From the NCBI RefSeq assembly GCF_963422355.1, contig NC_085092.1, positions 5,437,877 to 5,501,876 of the forward strand: 64,000 nucleotides of DNA, in the 5' to 3' direction. Positions 34,510-44,172 of the stretch are shown in pieces. A program made the position numbers and the translations under genes. The number at the start of each line of letters is the position of its first letter. Position 1 is the stretch's first letter. The notes below the pieces were generated by a model. That model worked only from the letters and a program-made list of their open reading frames with translations, did not search any database and had not been told where the DNA came from. The DNA comes from Corticium candelabrum (taxonomy: Eukaryota; Porifera; Homoscleromorpha; Homosclerophorida; Plakinidae).

Positions 34510-35014
34510 TATTCTCTATATTTTATGTTATATATATAACTACACTACAAGACCAGTGTAACAACATTTCATAGCTTTGGGTAACTACTAACCCAGTAAG
34601 TTCCAATATAGTTATACCTAAGGCAATGATCTGTATCCAAAAATTTTGAGACAAAGTATAGAGGGAAACGTCTCGAAGTCATGGTCTCATCATCCGTATC
34701 CGTACTAAATGCGCTATCTAACGAGAGCAGGGCACATAGGTTATCTGCTAGGCATCTAGATGTTTGCATGCACGTAATTGGACTGCAAACAAAGAAGCTC
34801 ACCGTCGCTTGACCAAAATTCAGCGGTCTGGCGTCATTGTGGCAAATTTTGTCATCACAGCTAAGCAGCACACCATTCTGCTAATTATATCATTGATTTG
34901 TTGTCAAATCAACATAATTATACTACAAACGTTGCACTGGGAAGAGGTATGCACAAAAACTTGCAAGACTTTTTGATGAGATCCCTGACCTTTGAAGGTA
35001 TATAAACACAGGAG
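34510..35014. other. Spacer without recognised gene
   Basis: AT-rich. A 100-codon minus ORF (34569-34871) is not recognisable. Confidence 0.4.
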
Positions 35015-35124
35015 TGTTATGTTTTCACCGTTGTTGTATTACCAGCCACTAGTACAACTCCCGCCAAAACACTAACGCGCAACCGCCCACCACACGTGGG
35101 AGCGGGCCTCTAAGGCCCGTATCA
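35015..35124 (-). repeat. 3' LTR of the gypsy element
   Basis: About 110 bases, TG...CA ended on the minus strand, matching the outer parts of 38305-38785. Confidence 0.8.
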
Positions 35125-35165
35125 ATCTACTGTATTCGTCTACCCTAAAGCTACATCTAACCCTT

Positions 35166-37538
35166 CTACTTTAGTTCATCTGTGGATCTCCGCCCTGGCA
35201 CAGCATTGTTCCTCACCGGCTTGAGGAGGTGACTCTTGCTGGGTTGTTCCTTGCTCACCCACAGCTCCCCCGTGCCAAAGTTTTTCAAGAACACCGGCTG
35301 TCTAATGCCCAAGTTACGTTCCCTGCTGGTTCGGTAATGTTGGTAACGTTGTTGTTTCTGTCTCTGTCGTTTCCCCTCCCCCACATCTGCTCCTAGTATG
35401 TTCAATCTACTACGCGGCAGTCGACTCATCAACAGTACTGCAGGTGGTTACCCCGTGGTTGTATGTGGTGTTAGCCGGTACCGAAATAAAAAGTGATCCA
35501 CTTTACTCTCCAGTGATCCGTATTCCTTCCTCATTTTTCTCAATGCGCTTTTGAATGCCTCGACGGCCCGTTCTGCCTGACCGTTCGTGGATGAATGATA
35601 GGGTGCCGACATTATGTGGGTGATCCCGTTTCCTTCCATAAATTGCTTGAACTCCTTGCTTACAAACGCGGGTCCGTTATCCCTTACGCACATCTCTGGG
35701 ATCCCATGTGTTGCAGATATGCGCTGCAGACTTTTGATGGTAGATAATGCCGTAATGGATGGTAAAGCCTTCACCTACAGCCACTTGGTGAAAGCATCCA
35801 CCACTGCCAAGAACTGCCTCCCCATAAATGGGCCTGCAAAGTCCAAGTGTAGTCTGGTCCAGGGTTTCTCAGGGCACGCCCACGGGTGTAACGGTGCCTT
35901 CACTGGAGCGGTAGCGTGGCTTTGACATCTGATGCAAAGCTGGACGTGTTGCTCGATTTCTTGGTTCATCTTTGGCCACCACCACACATAACTTTTTGCT
36001 AATCCTTTCATGCGTGCGGCCCCGGATAACCCCGTGCAACTCCTCCAGTACCCTCTTTCTAGCCTGTAGTGGTATTATGACTCGGGATCCTCACCATACA
36101 CATCCTCCCAGCACACTCAGTGCCACCCTCCGGCGCCAATAGGGCTCTAATGTCGCCTCCCTGTTCGTTCTGAGCCAGTCTGACAACGTGTAGCTTCTCA
36201 CTCTTGTTAAGGTTATGTCTTACTCTGTTCAACTTCCTCTGCTGTGCCGCTGTTATCCGCTTTTGTGGCAACATCTCCAAGATATGCAAGGCTAACACTG
36301 CTTCCGGTGGGTCTTCTGTTCCCACTTCGGGCTTGCTTTCTATTTGGAACCGGCTTAACGCATCCGCGTTGGCGTTCTCGTTTCCGGGCCTGTATTTCAG
36401 CTCGTATTGATATCCTGACAGCAATAACGACCATCGTTGCAGGCGACCGGAGCAAGTCGTCGGTACGCCCTTTTTTCTCCAAATAATGTTAACAGAAGTT
36501 TGTGATCTCTGTAGATCACAATGGTCTACCATAGACAAACTGGTGAAACCGCTCGACTCCAAACATTACGGCCAGTGCCTCTTTGTCTATCTGTGCGTAG
36601 CCCCATTCAGCCTGGGTAAGAGTCCTGGACGCAAATGCAATTGATTTGTCTGCGCCATCATCGTGACGGTCGGGATAGCACCACTCCCACTCCGTACGGG
36701 AATGCGTCACATGCGAGAGTCAGCTCTTTCTCCAGGTCGAAATGTACTAAGAGGTTGGTGGATTGCAGAGCCAACTTCACAGAGCTCGAATGCTTTTTTT
36801 GTTCTCTCCCCCATGTCCAGAGCTTTCCTTTTCGCAATAAGTCATATATTGACAATCTCGGCAAGAATCGTCGTAGTAGTTGATCAGCCCTAAGTATGCT
36901 CGTAGTTCCTGTACATTCTTTTGGCTCCGGTGCGTTTTGTATTGCCTGTACTGTCTCTCCATTAGGGTAAATGCCCTTTTTTGTCGATTTTGTATTCCAA
37001 TATATGCCACTTTCTTTTGGAAAAAGACGCACTTGTTGCGTTTGAGGCGTAATCCTGCTTGTGTTAGTCTGCTGAGCACTGTTTCCAAGTTGTGACAATG
37101 TTCGTCTTGTGTCCTACCAGTAATAAGAATATCATGCATATATACCATCGTGTGTGGTATCCCCTGTAGCAAAGTCTATAACTCTCTGAAAAATACCTGG
37201 CGCCGCCGCAATCCCGAAAGGGAGCCTAGTGAATTCAAACAGTCCCGATTGCGTATTGATCACCGTATACTTCATGGACTGCTCATCTAAGACCACTCGT
37301 TGATATGCGTTGCTTAAATCCAACTTTGAAAACGTCACTCCACCCGATAATGATGCCAACATGTCCTCAATCGTGCTAGCGGGTAATTATCTCGCTGTCC
37401 GGCTTGGTTGATGATCAATCTGTAGTCGCCGCAAATTCGCATCAACCCATCCGCTTTCAGTACCGGTACTATTGGTGCAGCCCATTCTGAAAAAGGCGTG
37501 GGTCTTATGGTTCCTTCTCTTCCCAGTTTTCTTAACAC
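35166..37538 (-). pseudogene. Gypsy pol: reverse transcriptase, RNase H, integrase
   Basis: Reading 5' to 3' on the minus strand. The RT begins with FSEWAAPIVPVLKADG and GDYRLIINQ, then TFSKLDLSNAYQRV and FTRLPFGIAAAPGIF. The catalytic YxDD is YMHD, losing an aspartate. RNase H: LACDAFPYGVG, SIAFASRTLTQAE, DKEALAVMFGVERFH and NADALSR. Integrase zinc finger, then core: LHLDFAGPF, VRDNGPAFVSKEF and TNGQAERAVE, so all three acidic residues are present. The tail has LLMSRLPRSRLNIL. Frames change at least six times before the integrase. In-frame stops at about 35775 and 35448 interrupt the integrase frame. Confidence 0.85.
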
Positions 37539-38263
37539 GATGCGCTGTTTTTGCTTCTGCTGCTGGATTTTGGCACGCCCTTACCAAGTGACCAATCTTC
37601 CTGCATCTTCTGCATTGCGCATTGAGAAATCTGCAGGGTCGTGGCCAATGTTCACCCAAGTAACGGAAACATTTGCCTCTCCGACGGTCCTCCTGACTTT
37701 CTATCATCTTGTGTACTTCTCCAGACTGTACTAGAGTCGCTTGCATCCCTAGCGTTTGGTTGAGTTCTTCTGTGTTCTTGGCTGCTGTTTCCATCGATTG
37801 AGTGATTCTCCATGCGTTGTCAAATGTTAGCGTATCGTCTTGTAGTAGTCTGCGTTGGATTCGTTCGTCTCTTAATCCGACCACTAATCGGTCGCGAAGC
37901 ATGTCTGCTAACGTCTCTCCATACTCACAGTCAGCCGATAGTCTTCTCAAATCTGTCACAAAGTCTGCTACTAACTCACCTGGGCGTTTTTTTCCTGCTG
38001 TTGAATCGATACCTCTGGAGGATCACTGATGGCTTGGGGTTGAGGTGGCTCTTCACCGTAGCCACGATCACGTCATACGGGACTTCTTCCGTCTTCCTCG
38101 GTGACACGAGATTCCTGATCAGTTTGTATGTCGGCTCCCTGCACGCCGTCAAAAGAATCGCTCTCTTCTCCTCCCTCTCTGTGATCTTGTTGGCTGTGAA
38201 AAGGAATCCCAATCGTTCCACGTAATGGTCCCATTCCTCTGTGTCGCTGTCGAACGGTCCCAC
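37539..38263 (-). pseudogene. Gypsy gag
   Basis: An N-terminal piece (FDSDTEEWDHYVERLGFLF) in one frame is followed by a second-frame piece with retroviral-type zinc knuckles. One knuckle is intact (CRRCRKIGHLVRAC). The other (CFRYLGEHWPRPC) has lost its second cysteine. Gag packages the element RNA. The frameshift and lost cysteine make it inactive. Confidence 0.75.
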
Positions 38264-38304
38264 TTTCCTATTCTAGCGGCCATTGCGATATCCTCGTCGC
38301 CAAA

Positions 38305-38785
38305 TGTTGTGTTTTCACCGTTTTTGTATTACCAGCCACTACTGTCTGTTCCCCATAAGTGTCAACTTTGAAAATCATCAATATCTTCGTTGTTTTTTGT
38401 ACTTTCGCGATGATTTCGGTATCGCTACAAACCGCTTTGTCTGGCATTTCTGTTTATCAAATTATTTAGGCCTTTCCTACAAAGGAAACGGAAGGATAAT
38501 ACTTGTGCACATCAAAGACAAACGGGTGGAGTAATGGCTATTATCCAATTATCTTGTAAGACCAACGGATCAGCAACTGGAACCATTTAAGATAATTGGT
38601 GTAACATGGTCCAACTGGAGCAGCTCTTAATGCTCTAATGAGCACACCTGGTGTGACTTCTACTTCATTACTCACTACCGAGTTCACGCTTACGTGGAAT
38701 AGACAGTAGTACAGTACAACTCCGCCAGAACACTAACGCGCAACCTCCCACCACACGCGGGAGCGGGCCTGTAAGGCCCGTATCA
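38305..38785 (-). repeat. 5' LTR of the gypsy element, interrupted by a MITE
   Basis: The two LTR parts, 38305-38340 and about 38709-38785, match the 3' LTR. 365 bases between them are an insertion. Confidence 0.8.
38342..38706. mobile_element. TA-flanked MITE (Tc1/mariner-type) inside the LTR
   Basis: The inserted segment begins CTGTCTGTTCC and ends GGAATAGACAG, an 11-bp inverted repeat with one mismatch. It is flanked by TA on both sides (38340-38341 and 38707-38708). The other LTR preserves the empty site with a single TA. It has no coding capacity. Confidence 0.75.
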
Positions 38786-39110
38786 TTCTGTCTACTACAA
38801 GGAGAACTGAAGTGAAATTCGAAATGTTGTAGTACTTAGTAACTATGTGTGTAGAACAGGTTTTTGAAAAATGAACACCTTTTGACAGCAGCGCTACCTC
38901 AAATTTGCGACGAGTTTCAGCTCTACTGATATCTAGTTACGTTACTTTCTTGGCTGGATCCGATAGTTTTCTTGTTTGGATTTACTATTTTTCGTGCTTT
39001 ATTATGTTAGCTTGCATAGTCGCCGCTTTGATCTAGTTTGTCTTGTATATGTATTTAAGACATTCTGTAGTCCCAACTCAATTTTTGGAGTCTTATTAGG
39101 TTGTTCCAGT
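38786..39110. other. Spacer between retroelements
   Basis: No gene recognised. Confidence 0.4.
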
Positions 39111-39129
39111 CATTAAACATAAACATGGT

Positions 39130-40348
39130 GATGCCAGTGATCCAGACAATTACAGAGGAATACCGTTTCGTCAACAATATCAAAAGCACTGGAACTAATA
39201 ATGCGTGACAAGTTGCATGGTGTGCTGATGTCTAGTCGACAACAATTTGGTTTCAAAAGGATCGTGGATGCTCAGATTGTTCTTTTGTTTTGAAGGAGAC
39301 TGTCGACTACTACATATCAAATGGTAACAAAGAAGTATATGTGTGTACTCTTGATTTATCAAAAGCATATGATAAAGTTTCCTTTTATTGTCTGTTTAAC
39401 AAGTTACTGGATAGAGGTGCTCCTGCATATTTGGTTAAATTTCTTGCCAAGTGGTATTCATGTCAAGAAACGAAAGTTAAGTGGAACAACCACTAGTACT
39501 GTTCTTCACATTTTGGCATTGGAAATGGTGTACGACAAGGGAGCGTTTTGTCTCCATCTCTGTTCGATCTCTATATAGATGATCTTTCGACACAGCTTAG
39601 ATTTTCTGGTCTCGGAGCCAGAATAGCAGATCTATACCTCGGGTGCTTGACTTACGCAGACGACATAACACTAGTGTCCCCAAATGTTGCTGCATTACAA
39701 CAAATGTTAGATATATGTACTAAGTATGCAAATGAGCATCATCTGATATACAACACCAAAAAGTGTGTCGTGATTACATTCAAGCAGAGACGATGGAAAC
39801 ACTCTAGTGAATTAGATGTCTTTCTCAATGGCAATAGATTACCAAACAAGGAGGAAATAACACATTTGGGCGTCGTTATGAATGGTTGCTGTATGGTACA
39901 GAGCACATTGGAAGCTAGAAAAAGGAAATTTTATGCTGCTGTGAATGGTGTCATTAGCCGACTTGGTGGAAGTTGTCCAAAAGATAGCGTATGGATGACA
40001 ATCATGCAAAGTCAACTATTTCCGGTTCTTGCATATGGAAGTCATTTGTGGAATTTTGAACGAAGTATAGTAGAGACGTCTATTAACACAGCGTATCGAA
40101 AAGGTATTCGTCGTAGGCTTGGTATGAGACAAAGAGACTCTATAGCGGAAAGAATTCCAGAATTTGTTGAGGCATCTCTTAAGATGAAAATAATACAGAC
40201 TAAATTTCTTAAACGGGCTACAGATTCAAGAAATGAACTTGTGAGAGGACTGGCATTGCTAATAGTTAGACGTAGTTATCCTGGACTCGGATTGGATATG
40301 GTAGATGGTAATATTTTTACGTGTAGGTTACGTGATTTTGTGTGTTAG
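39130..40348 (+). pseudogene. Reverse transcriptase of the CR1/L2-like element
   Basis: Scattered frames give DPDNYRGI, then SSRQQFGFKR, then at 39290-39496 YVCTLDLSKAYDKVSFYCLF. A further shift follows, then an open run at 39548-40348 with SPSLFDLYIDDLS, the catalytic LTYADDITLVSP, a thumb region and a C-terminus including YGSHLWNFE. At least three frame changes precede the last ORF. The YADD motif is intact. Confidence 0.8.
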
Positions 40349-40362
40349 TTATGTCATTTGTC

Positions 40363-40466
<104 letters not shown>

Positions 40467-40678
40467 GTTGTCCCTATGAGGGAACTACGCCAGGTTTGGT
40501 GTGATAAAAATAAATTATTATATTATTATTATATTTTTAATTTTATCGTTTGAAGTTTGATTGTTGTTGCTACTCTTTGATAGTTGTTGCTAGGTTTGAT
40601 ACTGTACTGCCGCAAAGGACACAAATATTTTTGCATTTGTAATTTGTTTTCCAAAGAGTGAGGTTTCAAGATAACCAC

Positions 40679-41503
40679 CTCCAGCCCAGAGTATCCCCAG
40701 TCCAATGGTTTAGCGGAAAGGAATGTGCAGACCATAAAGCAGCTCATGCGCAAATGTCACTACGAAGGGTCGGACCCATATTTAGCTCAATCACCGAAGT
40801 ACACCAATACCTGAGTTAAAAGCGTCTCCAGCCCAACTTCTTATGGGTCGCAACCTGAAAACAAGACTACCTACTGCGTCGGCACTGTTGCAACCAGACA
40901 TTATCACCAACATCTCCGAGAATCTAAGGGCACGACAACATCGTCAAAAGTATTACTATGATAGACAAGCGCAGCCAATGCGTGAGCTGGAAGCAGGAGA
41001 GGTAGTTCGTATACAACGCGACAAGCAGTGGGAACCCGCTGTGGTAACTCAGAAGCACACTGCACCCAGAGCATACATTGTCACTCAAAACGGGCGCAGC
41101 CTCAGAAGAAATCGCCGACATATTCATCCGACACGGGGAGCACCACCCAATCAAAATCAGGAACCAGCTTTGGACGATTATTTACCGAGTGTGAACACAA
41201 TCAGCCAAACTGACAAACCGAGACCTAGCACAATCGACGACAAGGGAGAACAACCAACTCTGAAAACCTACAGTACCTCCAGCGGGCGATAAGTTAGAAG
41301 GCAAAAGAAACTGGATGACTATATTTAAGACGATGGTGCTAAAAACTTGAAGGAGGGAGATGTAACAGACACATGCGTGTCTGTTTAATTAGATAATACA
41401 ATTAGGCTTGTATATGTAACTAGAACAGTTGTTGATTAGTAGTCTTCTGTAGCGGAGTCTAGTGAGCGTAAGATGAACGTATAATATAGTACCGGTAACA
41501 TCA
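40679..41503 (+). mobile_element. 3' end of a second Ty3/gypsy element with LTR
   Basis: Integrase C-terminal coding starts with [20 protein letters not shown], containing the catalytic glutamate. After a frame change comes SPAQLLMGRNLKTRLPTASA to about 41292. A purine-rich tract GGAGGGAGA follows, then an LTR starting TGTAACAGACACATGCGTGT at 41361 and ending near TAACATCA at 41503. The 5' LTR, gag and RT are absent from the window. It is unrelated in sequence to the gypsy copy at 35015-38785. Confidence 0.75.
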
Positions 41504-41519
41504 CACTGTCCACCTTTCT

Positions 41520-42415
41520 GTCTGTGTATCTGTCTGTGTGTCTGCCCATCCGTCTATGCATCCAATGGCGAATCCAGGATTCTCACAAGAGACAGGCGTG
41601 GACTGTCAGGTTCGGTAAGGACGTCATCAGTTAGTCACGTGTCCATGTTCACATTTTCGCAGCTGGCCCTCTAGGATCATAACTATTTCAAACATTTCTC
41701 ACAAGCTCCTGATCAGCAGCCTTCAGCTTAGAAAGACATTTAGGCCCGTCAGAATCTTTTAAGTTTAGTCAATGACTTCTCTCCTCCAACATGGTCGACC
41801 CTCTTGTGGAAAGTTTGCGCAACGTCCGTAGAACTAGTCTTGCGTAGCCAGACCTTACCTGCTTCCACTTCGGAGGCTCTGGCTACGCGAGACTACCGAA
41901 GACCACGACAAGCTCATGTGCTTTGTGCCAAACTGATGGGCTAAAGTTCCAGAGCTCGAGTGCATGAAACACACATGCATGTTAGTTCAAACGATACATG
42001 GGAGTCGATGAAACGCGCACGCAAGCTGTACAGTACTAATAGTCCACAACGTGTACTCTTCACGATCGAGATACAGGCGCGTGCCTCTCGTGCCTCTCGT
42101 GCCTCTCGGGCCTCTCGTGCCTCTCGGGCCTCTCGTGCCTCTCGTGCCTCTCGTGCCTCTCGGGCCTCTCTCTAGATCCGCCACTGGCATCTGTCTGTCT
42201 GCCTGTCCATACATCTCTCTGTCTGTATGTCTGCCTGTCTCTAGTGTTGCCCTCAAGACAAGCAATCAAAAACTGTACACAAATAACAGCAAATAGACTA
42301 CACGACAAGTACACAACATTTACCAACAACTCACTCTCTATATAACAACACAACAACCAATAAAACTACCAAATTCGAACGCATCAGGAGAGAAAGAGAA
42401 GAGTGTCATGAAGAG
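41520..42415. repeat. Third, diverged copy of the dispersed hAT-MITE-bearing repeat
   Basis: Colinear with 5870-6730. The inverted-end segment is 41563-42186, with CAATGGCGAATCCAGG on the left and the complement of CAGTGGCGGATCTAGAG on the right. It differs by substitutions and by a minisatellite expansion near its right end. The shared sequence stops at GAGAAGAGTGTCATG, just before the thiolase exons. Confidence 0.7.
42083..42172. repeat. 9-bp minisatellite GCCTCTCGT
   Basis: Ten units of GCCTCTCGT/G. The corresponding place in the other repeat copies holds a single unit. The array translates as RAS repeats on one strand and ERH repeats on the other, which should not be called genes. Confidence 0.9.
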
Positions 42416-42475
42416 TGTTTTGTGAAACATTTTCAACAACTTGTGAGTTGCGAATTGATGCCCATCGTAATGCAG

Positions 42476-43167
42476 AGACTTTGTGTACGTTGCACAAGAT
42501 CCCAAAGATCAATTATTACTCGGGTAATCTGCACATTGTACGTAACTTCATACTTTCAATTCGACTGCGTAATGTCCAACAGCCCAGCATATGCCACTCC
42601 CAAGCTGCTCGGCAAGAAAAAGCTAACACTGAACGACATCGACGTGTTCGAATATCACGAAGCATTTGCAGTGAGCACTCACACCGATCTCTCACATATG
42701 TCACACACTCACTTTCACAACATATTTGTTTAGGGCCAACTCTTAGCTAACTGAAGGCCATGGACTCCGACTGGTTTTGTCAGACTCACATGTCTAGAAA
42801 GAAGGTTGATATCAACAAATTTATTTTGATATGAAATTACTATAATTAATGTTTATTTACAATTAATTAATATATTTTGTAATTATTTTATATTATTTAT
42901 TTATTGTCTTTTATTGGGGCTTAGCTTGGGTTGTTGCCTGTCGACAAGATGAATCTCTGGGGCGGGTCTCTGTCTATTGGACATCCCTTCGGAGACACTG
43001 GCGTTCGTCTGGTGACAACAGCAGCTCATCGACTACGAAAAGAAGACGGAAAGTTAGCACTCGTCGCTGCTTGTGCTGCTGGAGGACACGTAAGCATCGT
43101 AGAGATTTCACAGAGAGTCACGACTTCATTTTGTATGATAACATTTTGTGCACTTTATGTTTGATAT
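42476..43167 (+). pseudogene. 3' exons of a mitochondrial trifunctional-enzyme beta-type thiolase (HADHB-like)
   Basis: Exons in phase: 42476-42523 (RDFVYVAQDPKDQLLL, donor GTAATC), 42583-42670 (PAYATPKLLGKKKLTLNDID then FEYHEAFA, donor GTGAGC), 42734-42804 (GQLLAN, then MDSDWFCQTHMSRKK) and 42925 onward ([28 protein letters not shown]). The HEAF and GHPFG motifs carry thiolase active-site residues. These enzymes cleave 3-ketoacyl-CoA in mitochondrial beta-oxidation. In the third exon GCTAAC is followed by TGAAGGCC where a leucine codon is expected. One missing base shifts the frame and gives an immediate TGA at 42752. Upstream exons are not found; the repeat at 41520-42415 abuts them. It is either a truncated pseudogene or a gene with a one-base assembly error. 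Confidence 0.75.
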
Positions 43168-43502
43168 TGTTTTAAGTATGTTTGGTTTGTGCTATATTAC
43201 GGATGTTTGTCTCACTGGTGGCCTCTGTCGATTGTAAATTCTGGTTGTAAACATATTCGAATCAGTGATTTACACAGACACATGCAGTGATATCATATAC
43301 ACACCATTCAAACAATCAATTGTATTTCATAATAAAATGCAACAGAAACATTTACAACATTTTCTTTTGATAAATATAAATGTCCAATATACCATAGTGA
43401 TATCAACAATACTACTGCAATTGTGTTCACTTCCATCATTGCCTCCTGTTGCTACTCGCCTACCTTTTTCTCTCTAAATAATGACAGCAAAGTTTGTCAA
43501 AG
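43168..43502. other. Convergent 3' spacer
   Basis: Lies between the plus-strand thiolase remnant and the minus-strand ROCO gene. An AATAAA at 43331-43336 could be the plus-strand polyadenylation signal. Confidence 0.45.
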
Positions 43503-43807
43503 TCAAGCCACTCGTTCACGTTTACGTAAAACTTCACCTTTCTTCAATTCGTCTTCGACTTCTTTGCCAATTGGTGTGGGTATTCGATGACATGCCCTCA
43601 ACAAGTCCTCAGCTGTCTTCACTTTTCCATCTTTCCTCCTTTTTGCCTCAATGACAGCCATCAACTTGCCAGGGGGAAATGGTATTTCATGAGTTTCTCC
43701 TTTAATATTATCACCTTTTAGTCCCAAATTGAGTCCAATCTCGTACCACTGGTTACAGCCGTATTTAACAACAGCATCTCTCACTGTATCAAAATCAAGC
43801 GAGTATC
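43503..43807 (-). CDS. ROCO gene last exon: Death domain
   Basis: Acceptor TGTGTAG at 43808-43809. The sequence opens YSLDFDTVRDAVVKYGCNQW, then YEIGLNLGLKGDNI, an amphipathic tail with AEDLLRACHRI, and stops at 43503-43505. Tryptophan in helix 2/3 and the LGLKGDNI stretch fit the Death-domain pattern. Death domains recruit partners by like-with-like binding. Confidence 0.7.
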
Positions 43808-44134
43808 CTACACACAAACACATTACATTAATTGTATAACCACACATCCAATCAACATCATATAAGTAAGAAATATTTGTATACACAATTACTTCTTAAC
43901 TAAACAATGACACAAACGAGATCTCACACAACAAATACCACAAATGGTCACACTCACCTGATACTTCCTTTACCATCAATTTTCTTTTCTTCTTTAGTGG
44001 TTCTTTTATGTCCTGCTGTTCATCATCTCCTTTTCCAACATCTAGAATAAAAATTGAAAACATATGGGTTACCAGCATTACCTCTAGCAAATGGTCTCTA
44101 AGTTTGTACATTATCTAATATATAAAGCTCAAAT

Positions 44135-44172
<38 letters not shown>

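Larger units (their letters stand above)
35015..38785 (-). mobile_element. Ty3/gypsy LTR retrotransposon, inactive
   Basis: Short LTRs, TG...CA on the minus strand, lie at 35015-35124 (3' LTR) and 38305-38785 (5' LTR, enlarged by a MITE). They share TGATACGGGCCTTA and GTGGCTGGTAATACAA and differ at several sites. Directly after the 5' LTR is a primer-binding-site-like TTTGGCGACGAGGATATC. Gag, RT, RNase H and integrase follow in Ty3/gypsy order. No matching target duplication is seen. Numerous frameshifts and stops, and LTR divergence, mark an old insertion. Confidence 0.85.

Noticed and set aside
41960..42356. RAS-repeat and ERH-repeat proteins
   Set aside because: Both strands translate the GCCTCTCGT minisatellite; there is no independent coding evidence.
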